Assembly: GCA_036971475.1 (NCBI GenBank)
Contig: JBAIZL010000001.1
Span: 148,267,044-148,331,043, forward strand
Origin: Prosapia bicincta
Lineage: Eukaryota > Arthropoda > Insecta > Hemiptera > Cercopidae
Length of the DNA: 64,000 bases
Reading direction: 5' to 3'
Shown in pieces: positions 27,758-41,355 of this stretch. How positions within the stretch are numbered: the stretch's first letter is position 1; each line of letters starts with the position of its first letter. Made by a program: the position numbers and the translations under genes. The notes beneath the pieces were generated by a model. That model was not told the origin of the DNA. It made no database searches and saw only the letters and a list, made by a program, of their open reading frames with translations.

Positions 27758-30700
27758 GTGAAAAAAATACAGCTCGATTTTACATTTCCAGGTTTTCACG
27801 ATGCAAGCCTTTTTTTAAACCGTCATAGCTCCGATATTTTACGGCCTAACAAGATGTTTTTTATACGAAACGAAAGACGAAAGCCTATATTGTATTTCGA
27901 AAGTTTTACTTTTACAATATCTTCAACAGTTTGTGAGTAATTGGCTCGAGAAAACGAGTGATTTTCGACTTTTGCGAAATGTGAAGGGGGAGGCCTTCAA
28001 ATTTTCCTAAAAATCGATGAAAAATCGGATTTTTTGTTATAAACGTATATTGTAGCAGCATTTATCGTAGAATCACGTGGTGCCAATAGTTTTTCAAAAT
28101 TGTTTCTAGTTCATGAGATATTTGCATTTTTGTGTAAGTAAATTTTTGGTAAGAAACGCCGTTAAGTGCTGCAACCTTACGGAAAAACCCTGAACTACTA
28201 GACACACGCATACTATATCCAGAATAAAATAAAATATTAATCATTTCTTTTCTGCCCAGTTACCTAAAAAACTGTAAAATATAATTAAAATCTGAAGCAT
28301 ACAAATGAAAATATAGGCTTTCTTCTTTAATTTTTTATAAGAAAAAGCCTGTTATAATTATTATTTAAACATATATATGACATTTTTAAATATGCCTTAT
28401 ACCATGCAACTTGCATATGTAGTTTGTCTTTATTTGTCATTTTAAAAGCGTATAACTCCTAAACCTTTACAGATATCGGCCTTAAACTCTTATCAACTCG
28501 TTTGTTTACGATTTTTCATCTTTAAAAATATAAAATGACCTAAAAAAACAATTATAAATTTTTTTTACGAAATACCTACATTTTAAGTAAATAGTGTTAT
28601 ATGTACATGAGAAGATTGGAAATCATCAAAGAAACAACTAGTAAAAATTTTAGCTCGATATCTCACATGGTTTAGGAATTATACGCCTTTAAAGTGAAAA
28701 AAATACAGCTCGATTTTACATTTCCAGGTTTTCACGATGCAAGCCTTTTTTTAAACCGTCATAGCTCCGATATTTTACGGCCTAACAAGATGTTTTTTAT
28801 ACGAAACGAAAGACGAAAGCCTATATTGTATTTCGAAAGTTTTACTTTTACAATATCTTCAACAGTTTGTGAGTAATTGGCTCGAGAAAACGAGTGATTT
28901 TCGACTTTTGCGAAATGTGAAGGGGGAGGCCTTCAAATTTTCCTAAAAATCGATGAAAAATCGGATTTTTTGTTATAAACGTATATTGTAGCAGCATTTA
29001 TCGTAGAATCACGTGGTGCCAATAGTTTTTCAAAATTGTTTCTAGTTCATGAGATATTTGCATTTATGTGTAAGTAAATTTTTGGTAAGAAACGCCGTTA
29101 AGTGCTGCAACCTTACGGAAAAACCCTGAACTACTAGACACACGCATACTATATCCAGAATAAAATAAAATATTAATCATTTCTTTTCTGCCCAGTTACC
29201 TAAAAAACTGTAAAATATAATTAAAATCTGAAGCATACAAATGAAAATATAGGCTTTCTTCTTTAATTTTTTATAAGAAAAAGCCTGTTATAATTATTAT
29301 TTAAACATATATATGACATTTTTAAATATGCCTTATACCATGCAACTTGCATATGTAGTTTGTCTTTATTTGTCATTTTAAAAGCGTATAACTCCTAAAC
29401 CTTTACAGATATCGGCCTTAAACTCTTATCAACTCGTTTGTTTACGATTTTTCATCTTTAAAAATATAAAATGACCTAAAAAAACAATTATAAATTTTTT
29501 TTACGAAATACCTACATTTTAAGTAAATAGTGTTATATGTACATGAGAAGATTGGAAATCATCAAAGAAACAACTAGTAAAAATTTTAGCTCGATATCTC
29601 ACATGGTTTAGGAATTATACGCCTTTAAAGTGAAAAAAATACAGCTCGATTTTACATTTCCAGGTTTTCACGATGCAAGCCTTTTTTTAAACCGTCATAG
29701 CTCCGATATTTTACGGCCTAACAAGATGTTTTTTATACGAAACGAAAGACGAAAGCCTATATTGTATTTCGAAAGTTTTACTTTTACAATATCTTCAACA
29801 GTTTGTGAGTAATTGGCTCGAGAAAACGAGTGATTTTCGACTTTTGCGAAATGTGAAGGGGGAGGCCTTCAAATTTTCCTAAAAATCGATGAAAAATCGG
29901 ATTTTTTGTTATAAACGTATATTGTAGCAGCATTTATCGTAGAATCACGTGGTGCCAATAGTTTTTCAAAATTGTTTCTAGTTCATGAGATATTTGCATT
30001 TTTGTGTAAGTAAATTTTTGGTAAGAAACGCCGTTAAGTGCTGCAACCTTACGGAAAAACCCTGAACTACTAGACACACGCATACTATATCCAGAATAAA
30101 ATAAAATATTAATCATTTCTTTTCTGCCCAGTTACTCAAAAACTGTAAAATATAATTAAAATCTGAAGCATACATATGAAAATATAGGCTTTCTTCTTTA
30201 ATTTTTTATAAAAAAAGCCTGTTATAATTATTATTTAAACATATATATGACATTTTTAAATATGCCTTATACCATGCAACTTGCATATGTAGTTTGTCTT
30301 TATTTGTCATTTTAAAAGCGTATAACTCCTAAACCTTTACAGATATCGGCCTTAAACTCTTATCAACTCGTTTGTTTACGATTTTTCATCTTTAAAAATA
30401 TAAAATGACCTAAAAAAACAATTATAAAATTTTTTTACGAAATACCTACATTATAAGTAAATAGTGTTATATGTACATGAGAAGATTGGAAATCAATAAA
30501 GAAACAACTAGTAAAAATTTTAGCTCGATATCTCACATGGTTTAGGAATTATACGCCTTTAAAGTGAAAAAAATACAGCTCGATTTTACATTTCCAGGTT
30601 TTCACGATGCAAGCCTTTTTTTAAACCGTCATAGCTCCGATATTTTACGGCCTAACAAGATGTTTTTTATACGAAACGAAAGACGAAAGCCTATATTGTA

Positions 30701-33369
30701 TTTCGAAAGTTTTACTTTTACAATATCTTCAACAGTTTGTGAGTAATTGGCTCGAGAAAACGAGTGATTTTCGACTTTTGCGAAATGTGAAGGGGGAGGC
30801 CTTCAAATTTTCCTAAAAATCGATGAAAAATCGGATTTTTTGTTATAAACGTATATTGTAGCAGCATTTATCGTAGAATCACGTGGTGCCAATAGTTTTT
30901 CAAAATTGTTTCTAGTTCATGAGATATTTGCATTTTTGTGTAAGTAAATTTTTGGTAAGAAACGCCGTTAAGTGCTGCAACCTTACGGAAAAACCCTGAA
31001 CTACTAGACACACGCATACTATATCCAGAATAAAATAAAATATTAATCATTTCTTTTCTGCCCAGTTACCTAAAAAACTGTAAAATATAATTAAAATCTG
31101 AAGCATACAAATGAAAATATAGGCTTTCTTCTTTAATTTTTTATAAGAAAAAGCCTGTTATAATTATTATTTAAACATATATATGACATTTTTAAATATG
31201 CCTTATACCATGCAACTTGCATATGTAGTTTGTCTTTATTTGTCATTTTAAAAGCGTATAACTCCTAAACCTTTACAGATATCGGCCTTAAACTCTTATC
31301 AACTCGTTTGTTTACGATTTTTCATCTTTAAAAATATAAAATGACCTAAAAAAACAATTATAAATTTTTTTTACGAAATACCTACATTTTAAGTAAATAG
31401 TGTTATATGTACATGAGAAGATTGGAAATCATCAAAGAAACAACTAGTAAAAATTTTAGCTCGATATCTCACATGGTTTAGGAATTATACGCCTTTAAAG
31501 TGAAAAAAATACAGCTCGATTTTACATTTCCAGGTTTTCACGATGCAAGCCTTTTTTTAAACCGTCATAGCTCCGATATTTTACGGCCTAACAAGATGTT
31601 TTTTATACGAAACGAAAGACGAAAGCCTATATTGTATTTCGAAAGTTTTACTTTTACAATATCTTCAACAGTTTGTGAGTAATTGGCTCGAGAAAACGAG
31701 TGATTTTCGACTTTTGCGAAATGTGAAGGGGGAGGCCTTCAAATTTTCCTAAAAATCGATGAAAAATCGGATTTTTTGTTATAAACGTATATTGTAGCAG
31801 CATTTATCGTAGAATCACGTGGTGCCAATAGTTTTTCAAAATTGTTTCTAGTTCATGAGATATTTGCATTTTTGTGTAAGTAAATTTTTGGTAAGAAACG
31901 CCGTTAAGTGCTGCAACCTTACGGAAAAACCCTGAACTACTAGACACACGCATACTATATCCAGAATAAAATAAAATATTAATCATTTCTTTTCTGCCCA
32001 GTTACCTAAAAAACTGTAAAATATAATTAAAATCTGAAGCATACAAATGAAAATATAGGCTTTCTTCTTTAATTTTTTATAAGAAAAAGCCTGTTATAAT
32101 TATTATTTAAACATATATATGACATTTTTAAATATGCCTTATACCATGCAACTTGCATATGTAGTTTGTCTTTATTTGTCATTTTAAAAGCGTATAACTC
32201 CTAAACCTTTACAGATATCGGCCTTAAACTCTTATCAACTCGTTTGTTTACGATTTTTCATCTTTAAAAATATAAAATGACCTAAAAAAACAATTATAAA
32301 TTTTTTTTACGAAATACCTACATTTTAAGTAAATAGTGTTATATGTACATGAGAAGATTGGAAATCATCAAAGAAACAACTAGTAAAAATTTTAGCTCGA
32401 TATCTCACATGGTTTAGGAATTATACGCCTTTAAAGTGAAAAAAATACAGCTCGATTTTACATTTCCAGGTTTTCACGATGCAAGCCTTTTTTTAAACCG
32501 TCATAGCTCCGATATTTTACGGCCTAACAAGATGTTTTTTATACGAAACGAAAGACGAAAGCCTATATTGTATTTCGAAAGTTTTACTTTTACAATATCT
32601 TCAACAGTTTGTGAGTAATTGGCTCGAGAAAACGAGTGATTTTCGACTTTTGCGAAATGTGAAGGGGGAGGCCTTCAAATTTTCCTAAAAATCGATGAAA
32701 AATCGGATTTTTTGTTATAAACGTATATTGTAGCAGCATTTATCGTAGAATCACGTGGTGCCAATAGTTTTTCAAAATTGTTTCTAGTTCATGAGATATT
32801 TGCATTTTTGTGTAAGTAAATTTTTGGTAAGAAACGCCGTTAAGTGCTGCAACCTTACGGAAAAACCCTGAACTACTAGACACACGCATACTATATCCAG
32901 AATAAAATAAAATATTAATCATTTCTTTTCTGCCCAGTTACTCAAAAACTGTAAAATATAATTAAAATCTGAAGCATACATATGAAAATATAGGCTTTCT
33001 TCTTTAATTTTTTATAAAAAAAGCCTGTTATAATTATTATTTAAACATATATATGACATTTTTAAATATGCCTTATACCATGCAACTTGCATATGTAGTT
33101 TGTCTTTATTTGTCATTTTAAAAGCGTATAACTCCTAAACCTTTACAGATATCGGCCTTAAACTCTTATCAACTCGTTTGTTTACGATTTTTCATCTTTA
33201 AAAATATAAAATGATCTAAAAAAACAATTATAAATTTTTTTTACGAAATACCTACATTTTGAGTAAATAGTGTTATATGTACATGAGAAGATTGGAAATC
33301 ATCAAAGAAACAACTAGTAAAAATTTTAGCTCGATATCTCACATGGTTTAGGAATTATACGCCTTTAAA
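27758..33369. repeat. Second 3-monomer higher-order repeat, two units of 2806 bp
   Basis: Anchors 27758, 28694, 29630 / 30564, 31500, 32436 / 33370 give spacings 936-936-934 twice. The first two monomers of each unit carry the TTACCTAAAAAACTG variant and the third carries ACATATGAAAAT with the shorter A run, so the order of variants repeats. It is related to, but ordered differently from, the 2805-bp units at 16.5-24.9 kb. Confidence 0.65.
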
Positions 33370-36054
33370 GTGAAAAAAATACAGCTCGATTTTACATTTC
33401 CAGGTTTTCACGATGCAAGCCTTTTTTTAAACCGTCATAGCTCCGATATTTTACGGCCTAACAAGATGTTTATTATACGAAACGAAAGACGAAAGCCTAT
33501 ATTGTATTTCGAAAGTTTTACTTTTACAATATCTTCAACAGTTTGTGAGTAATTGGCTCGAGAAAACGAGTGATTTTCGACTTTTGCGAAATGTGAAGGG
33601 GGAGGCCTTCAAATTTTCCTAAAAATCGATGAAAAATCGGATTTTTTGTTATAAACGTATATTGTAGCAGCATTTATCGTAGAATCACGTGGTGCCAATA
33701 GTTTTTCAAAATTGTTTCTAGTTCATGAGATATTTGCATTTTTGTGTAAGTAAATTTTTGGTAAGAAACGCCGTTAAGTGCTGCAACCTTACGGAAAAAC
33801 CCTGAACTACTAGACACACGCATACTATATCCAGAATAAAATAAAATATTAATCATTTCTTTTCTGCCCAGTTACTCAAAAACTGTAAAATATAATTAAA
33901 ATCTGAAGCATACATATGAAAATATAGGCTTTCTTCTTTAATTTTTTATAAAAAAAGCCTGTTATAATTATTATTTAAACATATATATGACATTTTTAAA
34001 TATGCCTTATACCATGCAACTTGCATATGTAGTTTGTCTTTATTTGTCATTTTAAAAGCGTATAACTCCTAAACCTTTACAGATATCGGCCTTAAACTCT
34101 TATCAACTCGTTTGTTTACGATTTTTCATCTTTAAAAATATAAAATGATCTAAAAAAACAATTATAAATTTTTTTTACGAAATACCTACATTTTGAGTAA
34201 ATAGTGTTATATGTACATGAGAAGATTGGAAATCATCAAAGAAACAACTAGTAAAAATTTTAGCTCGATATCTCACATGGTTTAGGAATTATACGCCTTT
34301 AAAGTGAAAAAAATACAGCTCGATTTTACATTTCCAGGTTTTCACGATGCAAGCCTTTTTTTAAACCGTCATAGCTCCGATATTTTACGGCCTAACAAGA
34401 TGTTTATTATACGAAACGAAAGACGAAAGCCTATATTGTATTTCGAAAGTTTTACTTTTACAATATCTTCAACAGTTTGTGAGTAATTGGCTCGAGAAAA
34501 CGAGTGATTTTCGACTTTTGCGAAATGTGAAGGGGGAGGCCTTCAAATTTTCCTAAAAATCGATGAAAAATCGGATTTTTTGTTATAAACGTATATTGTA
34601 GCAGCATTTATCGTAGAATCACGTGGTGCCAATAGTTTTTCAAAATTGTTTCTAGTTCATGAGATATTTGCATTTTTGTGTAAGTAAATTTTTGGTAAGA
34701 AACGCCGTTAAGTGCTGCAACCTTACGGAAAAACTCTGAACTACTAGACACACGCATACTATATCCAGAATAAAATAAAATATTAATCATTTCTTTTCTG
34801 CCCAGTTACTCAAAAACTGTAAAATATAATTAAAATCTGAAGCATACAAATGAAAATATAGGCTTTCTTCTTTAATTTTTTATAAGAAAAAGCCTGTTAT
34901 AATTATTATTTAAACATATATATGACATTTTTAAATATGCCTTATACCATGCAACTTGCATATGTAGTTTGTCTTTATTTGTCATTTTAAAAGCGTATAA
35001 CTCCTAAACCTTTACAGATATCGGCCTTAAACTCTTATCAACTCGTTTGTTTACGATTTTTCATCTTTAAAAATATAAAATGACCTAAAAAAACAATTAT
35101 AAATTTTTTTTACGAAATACCTACATTTTAAGTAAATAGTGTTATATGTACATGAGAAGATTGGAAATCATCAAAGAAACAACTAGTAAAAATTTTAGCT
35201 CGATATCTCACATGGTTTAGGAATTATACGCCTTTAAAGTGAAAAAAATACAGCTCGATTTTACATTTCCAGGTTTTCACGATGCAAGCCTTTTTTTAAA
35301 CCGTCATAGCTCCGATATTTTACGGCCTAACAAGATGTTTTTTATACGAAACGAAAGACGAAAGCCTATATTGTATTTCGAAAGTTTTACTTTTACAATA
35401 TCTTCAACAGTTTGTGAGTAATTGGCTCGAGAAAACGAGTGATTTTCGACTTTTGCGAAATGTGAAGGGGGAGGCCTTCAAATTTTCCTAAAAATCGATG
35501 AAAAATCGGATTTTTTGTTATAAACGTATATTGTAGCAGCATTTATCGTAGAATCACGTGGTGCCAATAGTTTTTCAAAATTGTTTCTAGTTCATGAGAT
35601 ATTTGCATTTTTGTGTAAGTAAATTTTTGGTAAGAAACGCCGTTAAGTGCTGCAACCTTACGGAAAAACCCTGAACTACTAGACACACGCATACTATATC
35701 CAGAATAAAATAAAATATTAATCATTTCTTTTCTGCCCAGTTACTCAAAAACTGTAAAATATAATTAAAATCTGAAGCATACATATGAAAATATAGGCTT
35801 TCTTCTTTAATTTTTTATAAAAAAAGCCTGTTATAATTATTATTTAAACATATATATGACATTTTTAAATATGCCTTATACCATGCAACTTGCATATGTA
35901 GTTTGTCTTTATTTGTCATTTTAAAAGCGTATAACTCCTAAACCTTTACAGATATCGGCCTTAAACTCTTATCAACTCGTTTGTTTACGATTTTTCATCT
36001 TTAAAAATATAAAATGATCTAAAAAAACAATTATAAATTTTTTTTACGAAATAC

Positions 36055-39000
36055 CTACATTTTAAGTAAATAGTGTTATATGTACATGAGAAGATTGGAA
36101 ATCATCAAAGAAACAACTAGTAAAAATTTTAGCTCGATATCTCACATGGTTTAGGAATTATACGCCTTTAAAGTGAAAAAAATACAGCTCGATTTTACAT
36201 TTCCAGGTTTTCACGATGCAAGCCTTTTTTTAAACCGTCATAGCTCCGATATTTTACGGCCTAACAATATGTTTTTTATACGAAACGAAAGACGAAAGCC
36301 TATATTGTATTTCGAAAGTTTTACTTTTACAATATCTTCAACAGTTTGTGAGTAATTGGCTCGAGAAAACGAGTGATTTTCGACTTTTGCGAAATGTGAA
36401 GGGGGAGGCCTTCAAATTTTCCTAAAAATCGATGAAAAATCGGATTTTTTGTTATAAACGTATATTGTAGCAGCATTTATCGTAGAATCACGTGGTGCCA
36501 ATAGTTTTTCAAAATTGTTTCTAGTTCATGAGATATTTGCATTTTTGTGTAAGTAAATTTTTGGTAAGAAACGCCGTTAAGTGCTGCAACCTTACGGAAA
36601 AACTCTGAACTACTAGACACACGCATACTATATCCAGAATAAAATAAAATATTAATCATTTCTTTTCTGCCCAGTTACTCAAAAACTGTAAAATATAATT
36701 AAAATCTGAAGCATACAAATGAAAATATAGTCTTTCTTCTTTAATTTTTTATAAAAAAAGCCTGTTATAATTATTATTTAAATATATATATGACATTTTT
36801 AAATATGCCTTATACCATGCAACTTGCATATGTAGTTTGTCTTTATTTGTCATTTTAAAAGCGTATAACTCCTAAACCTTTACAGATATCGGCCTTAAAC
36901 TCTTATCAACTCGTTTGTTTACGATTTTTCATCTTTAAAAATATAAAATGACCTAAAAAAACAATTATAAAATTTTTTTACGAAATACCTACATTTTAAG
37001 TAAATAGTGTTAAATGTACATGAGAAGATTTGAAATCAATAAAGAAACAACTAGTAAAAATTTTAGCTCGATATCTCACATGGTTTAGGAATTATACGCC
37101 TTTAAAGTGAAAAAAATACAGCTCGATTTTACATTTCCAGGTTTTCACGATGCAAGCCTTTTTTTAAACCGTCATAGCTCCGATATTTTACGGCCTAACA
37201 ATATGTTTTTTATACGAAACGAAAGACGAAAGCCTATATTGTATTTCGAAAGTTTTACTTTTACAATATCTTCAACAGTTTGTGAGTAATTGGCTCGAGA
37301 AAACGAGTGATTTTCGACTTTTGCGAAATGTGAAGGGGGAGAACCTTCAAATTTTCCTAAAAATGATGAAAAATCGGATTTTTTGTTATAAACGTATATT
37401 GTAGCAGCATTTATCGTAGAATCACGTGGTGCCAATAGTTTTTCAAAATTGTTTCTAGTTCATGAGATATTTGCATTTTTGTGTAAGTAAATTTTTGGTA
37501 AGAAACGCCGTTAAGTGCTGCAACCTTACGGAAAAACCCTGAACTACTACACACGCATACTATATCCAGAATAAAATAAAATATTAATCATTTCTTTTCT
37601 GCCCAGTTACTCAAAAACTGTAAAATATAATTAAAATCTGAAGCATACAAATGAAAATATAGGCTTTCTTCTTTAATTTTTTATAAGAAAAAGCCTGTTA
37701 TAATTATTATTTAAACATATATATGACATTTTTAAATATGCCTTATACCATGCAACTTGCATATGTAGTTTGTCTTTATTTGTCATTTTAAAAGCGTATA
37801 ACTCCTAAACCTTTACAGATATCGGCCTTAAACTCTTATCAACTCGTTTGTTTACGATTTTTCATCTTTAAAAATATAAAATGACCTAAAAAAACAATTA
37901 TAAAATTTTTTTACGAAATACCTACATTATAAGTAAATAGTGTTATATGTACATGAGAAGATTGGAAATCAATAAAGAAACAACTAGTAAAAATTTTAGC
38001 TCGATATCTCACATGGTTTAGGAATTATACGCCTTTAAAGTGAAAAAAATACAGCTCGATTTTACATTTCCAGGTTTTCACGATGCAAGCCTTTTTTTAA
38101 ACCGTCATAGCTCCGATATTTTACGGCCTAACAATATGTTTTTTATACGAAACGAAAGACGAAAGCCTATATTGTATTTCGAAAGTTTTACTTTTACAAT
38201 ATCTTCAACAGTTTGTGAGTAATTGGCTCGAGAAAACGAGTGATTTTCGACTTTTGCGAAATGTGAAGGGGGAGGAGGCCTTCAAATTTTCCTAAAAATC
38301 GATGAAAAATCGGATTTTTTGTTATAAACGTATATTGTAGCAGCATTTATCGTAGAATCACGTGGTGCCAATAGTTTTTCAAAATTGTTTCTAGTTCATG
38401 AGATATTTGCATTTTTGTGTAAGTAAATTTTTGGTAAGAAACGCCGTTAAGTGCTGCAACCTTACGGAAAAACCCTGAACTACTAGACACACGCATACTA
38501 TATCCAGAATAAAATAAAATATTAATCATTTCTTTTCTGCCCAGTTACTCAAAAACTGTAAAATATAATTAAAATCTGAAGCATACAAATGAAAATATAG
38601 GCTTTCTTCTTTAATTTTTTATAAGAAAAAGCCTGTTATAATTATTATTTAAACATATATATGACATTTTTAAATATGCCTTATACCATGCAACTTGCAT
38701 ATGTAGTTTGTCTTTATTTGTCATTTTAAAAGCGTATAACTCCTAAACCTTTACAGATATCGGCCTTAAACTCTTATCAACTCGTTTGTTTACGATTTTT
38801 CATCTTTAAAAATATAAAATGACCTAAAAAAACAATTATAAAATTTTTTTACGAAATACCTACATTATAAGTAAATAGTGTTATATGTACATGAGAAGAT
38901 TGGAAATCAATAAAGAAACAACTAGTAAAAATTTTAGCTCGATATCTCACATGGTTTAGGAATTATACGCCTTTAAAGTGAAAAAAATACAGCTCGATTT

Positions 39001-41355
39001 TACATTTCCAGGTTTTCACGATGCAAGCCTTTTTTTAAACCGTCATAGCTCCGATATTTTACGGCCTAACAATATGTTTTTTATACGAAACGAAAGACGA
39101 AAGCCTATATTGTATTTCGAAAGTTTTACTTTTACAATATCTTCAACAGTTTGTGAGTAATTGGCTCGAGAAAACGAGTGATTTTCGACTTTTGCGAAAT
39201 GTGAAGGGGGAGGAGGCCTTCAAATTTTCCTAAAAATCGATGAAAAATCGGATTTTTTGTTATAAACGTATATTGTAGCAGCATTTATCGTAGAATCACG
39301 TGGTGCCAATAGTTTTTCAAAATTGTTTCTAGTTCATGAGATATTTGCATTTTTGTGTAAGTAAATTTTTGGTAAGAAACGCCGTTAAGTGCTGCAACCT
39401 TACGGAAAAACCCTGAACTACTAGACACACGCATACTATATCCAGAATAAAAAAAATATTAATCATTTCTTTTCTGCCCAGTTACTCAAAAACTGTAAAA
39501 TATAATTAAAATCTGAAGCATACAAATGAAAATATAGGCTTTCTTCTTTAATTTTTTATAAGAAAAAGCCTGTTATAATTATTATTTAAACATATATATG
39601 ACATTTTTAAATATGCCTTATACCATGCAACTTGCATATGTAGTTTGTCTTTATTTGTCATTTTAAAAGCGTATAACTCCTAAACCTTTACAGATATCGG
39701 CCTTAAACTCTTATCAACTCGTTTGTTTACGATTTTTCATCTTTAAAAATATAAAATGACCTAAAAAAACAATTATAAAATTTTTTTACGAAATACCTAC
39801 ATTTTAAGTAAATAGTGTTAAATGTACATGAGAAGATTGGAAATCAATAAAGAAACAACTAGTAAAAATTTTAGCTCGATATCTCACATGGTTTAGGAAT
39901 TATACGCCTTTAAAGTGAAAAAAATACAGCTCGATTTTACATTTCCAGGTTTTCACGATGCAAGCCTTTTTTTAAACCGTCATAGCTCCGATATTTTACG
40001 GCCTAACAAGATGTTTTTTATACGAAACGAAAGACGAAAGCCTATATTGTATTTCGAAAGTTTTACTTTTACAATATCTTCAACAGTTTTTGAGTAATTG
40101 GCTCGAGAAAACGAGTGATTTTCGACTTTTGCGAAATGTGAAGGGGGAGGCCTTCAAATTTTCCTAAAAATCGATGAAAAATCGGATTTTTTGTTATAAA
40201 CGTATATTGTAGCAGCATTTATCGTAGAATCACGTGGTGCCAATAGTTTTTCAAAATTGTTTCTAGTTCATGAGATATTTGCATTTTTGTGTAAGTAAAT
40301 TTTTGGTAAGAAACGCCGTTAAGTGCTGCAACCTTACGGAAAAACTCTGAACTACTAGACACACGCATACTATATCCAGAATAAAATAAAATATTAATCA
40401 TTTCTTTTCTGCCCAGTTACTCAAAAACTGTAAAATATAATTAAAATCTGAAGCATACAAATGAAAATATAGGCTTTCTTCTTTAATTTTTTATAAGAAA
40501 AAGCCTGTTATAATTATTATTTAAACATATATATGACATTTTTAAATATGCCTTATACCATGCAACTTGCATATGTAGTTTGTCTTTATTTGTCATTTTA
40601 AAAGCGTATAACTCCTAAACCTTTACAGATATCGGCCTTAAACTCTTATCAACTCGTTTGTTTACGATTTTTCATCTTTAAAAATATAAAATGACCTAAA
40701 AAAACAATTATAAAATTTTTTTACGAAATACCTACATTATAAGTAAATAGTGTTATATGTACATGAGAAGATTGGAAATCAATAAAGAAACAACTAGTAA
40801 AAATTTTAGCTCGATATCTCACATGGTTTAGGAATTATACGCCTTTAAAGTGAAAAAAATACAGCTCGATTTTACATTTCCAGGTTTTCACGATGCAAGC
40901 CTTTTTTTAAACCGTCATAGCTCCGATATTTTACGGCCTAACAATATGTTTTTTATACGAAACGAAAGACGAAAGCCTATATTGTATTTCGAAAGTTTTA
41001 CTTTTACAATATCTTCAACAGTTTGTGAGTAATTGGCTCGAGAAAACGAGTGATTTTCGACTTTTGCGAAATGTGAAGGGGGAGGAGGCCTTCAAATTTT
41101 CCTAAAAATCGATGAAAAATCGGATTTTTTGTTATAAACGTATATTGTAGCAGCATTTATCGTAGAATCACGTGGTGCCAATAGTTTTTCAAAATTGTTT
41201 CTAGTTCATGAGATATTTGCATTTTTGTGTAAGTAAATTTTTGGTAAGAAACGCCGTTAAGTGCTGCAACCTTACGGAAAAACCCTGAACTACTAGACAC
41301 ACGCATACTATATCCAGAATAAAATAAAATATTAATCATTTCTTTTCTGCCCAGT
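36055..41355. repeat. Displaced partial copy of the 6-monomer higher-order unit
   Basis: Anchors 36173, 37107, 38040, 38978, 39915 and 40850 match those at 9039-13718 with offset 27134, falling to 27132 after a 2-bp deletion near 37549 (ACTACTACACACG for ACTACTAGACACACG). The private markers AAATATATATATG, AGATTTGAAATC and GGGAGAACCTT are all present. It carries a few changes of its own, such as GTTTTTGAG for GTTTGTGAG near 40087. It ends where the TTACTC/TTACCT variant differs from the 14.2-kb copy. Confidence 0.8.
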
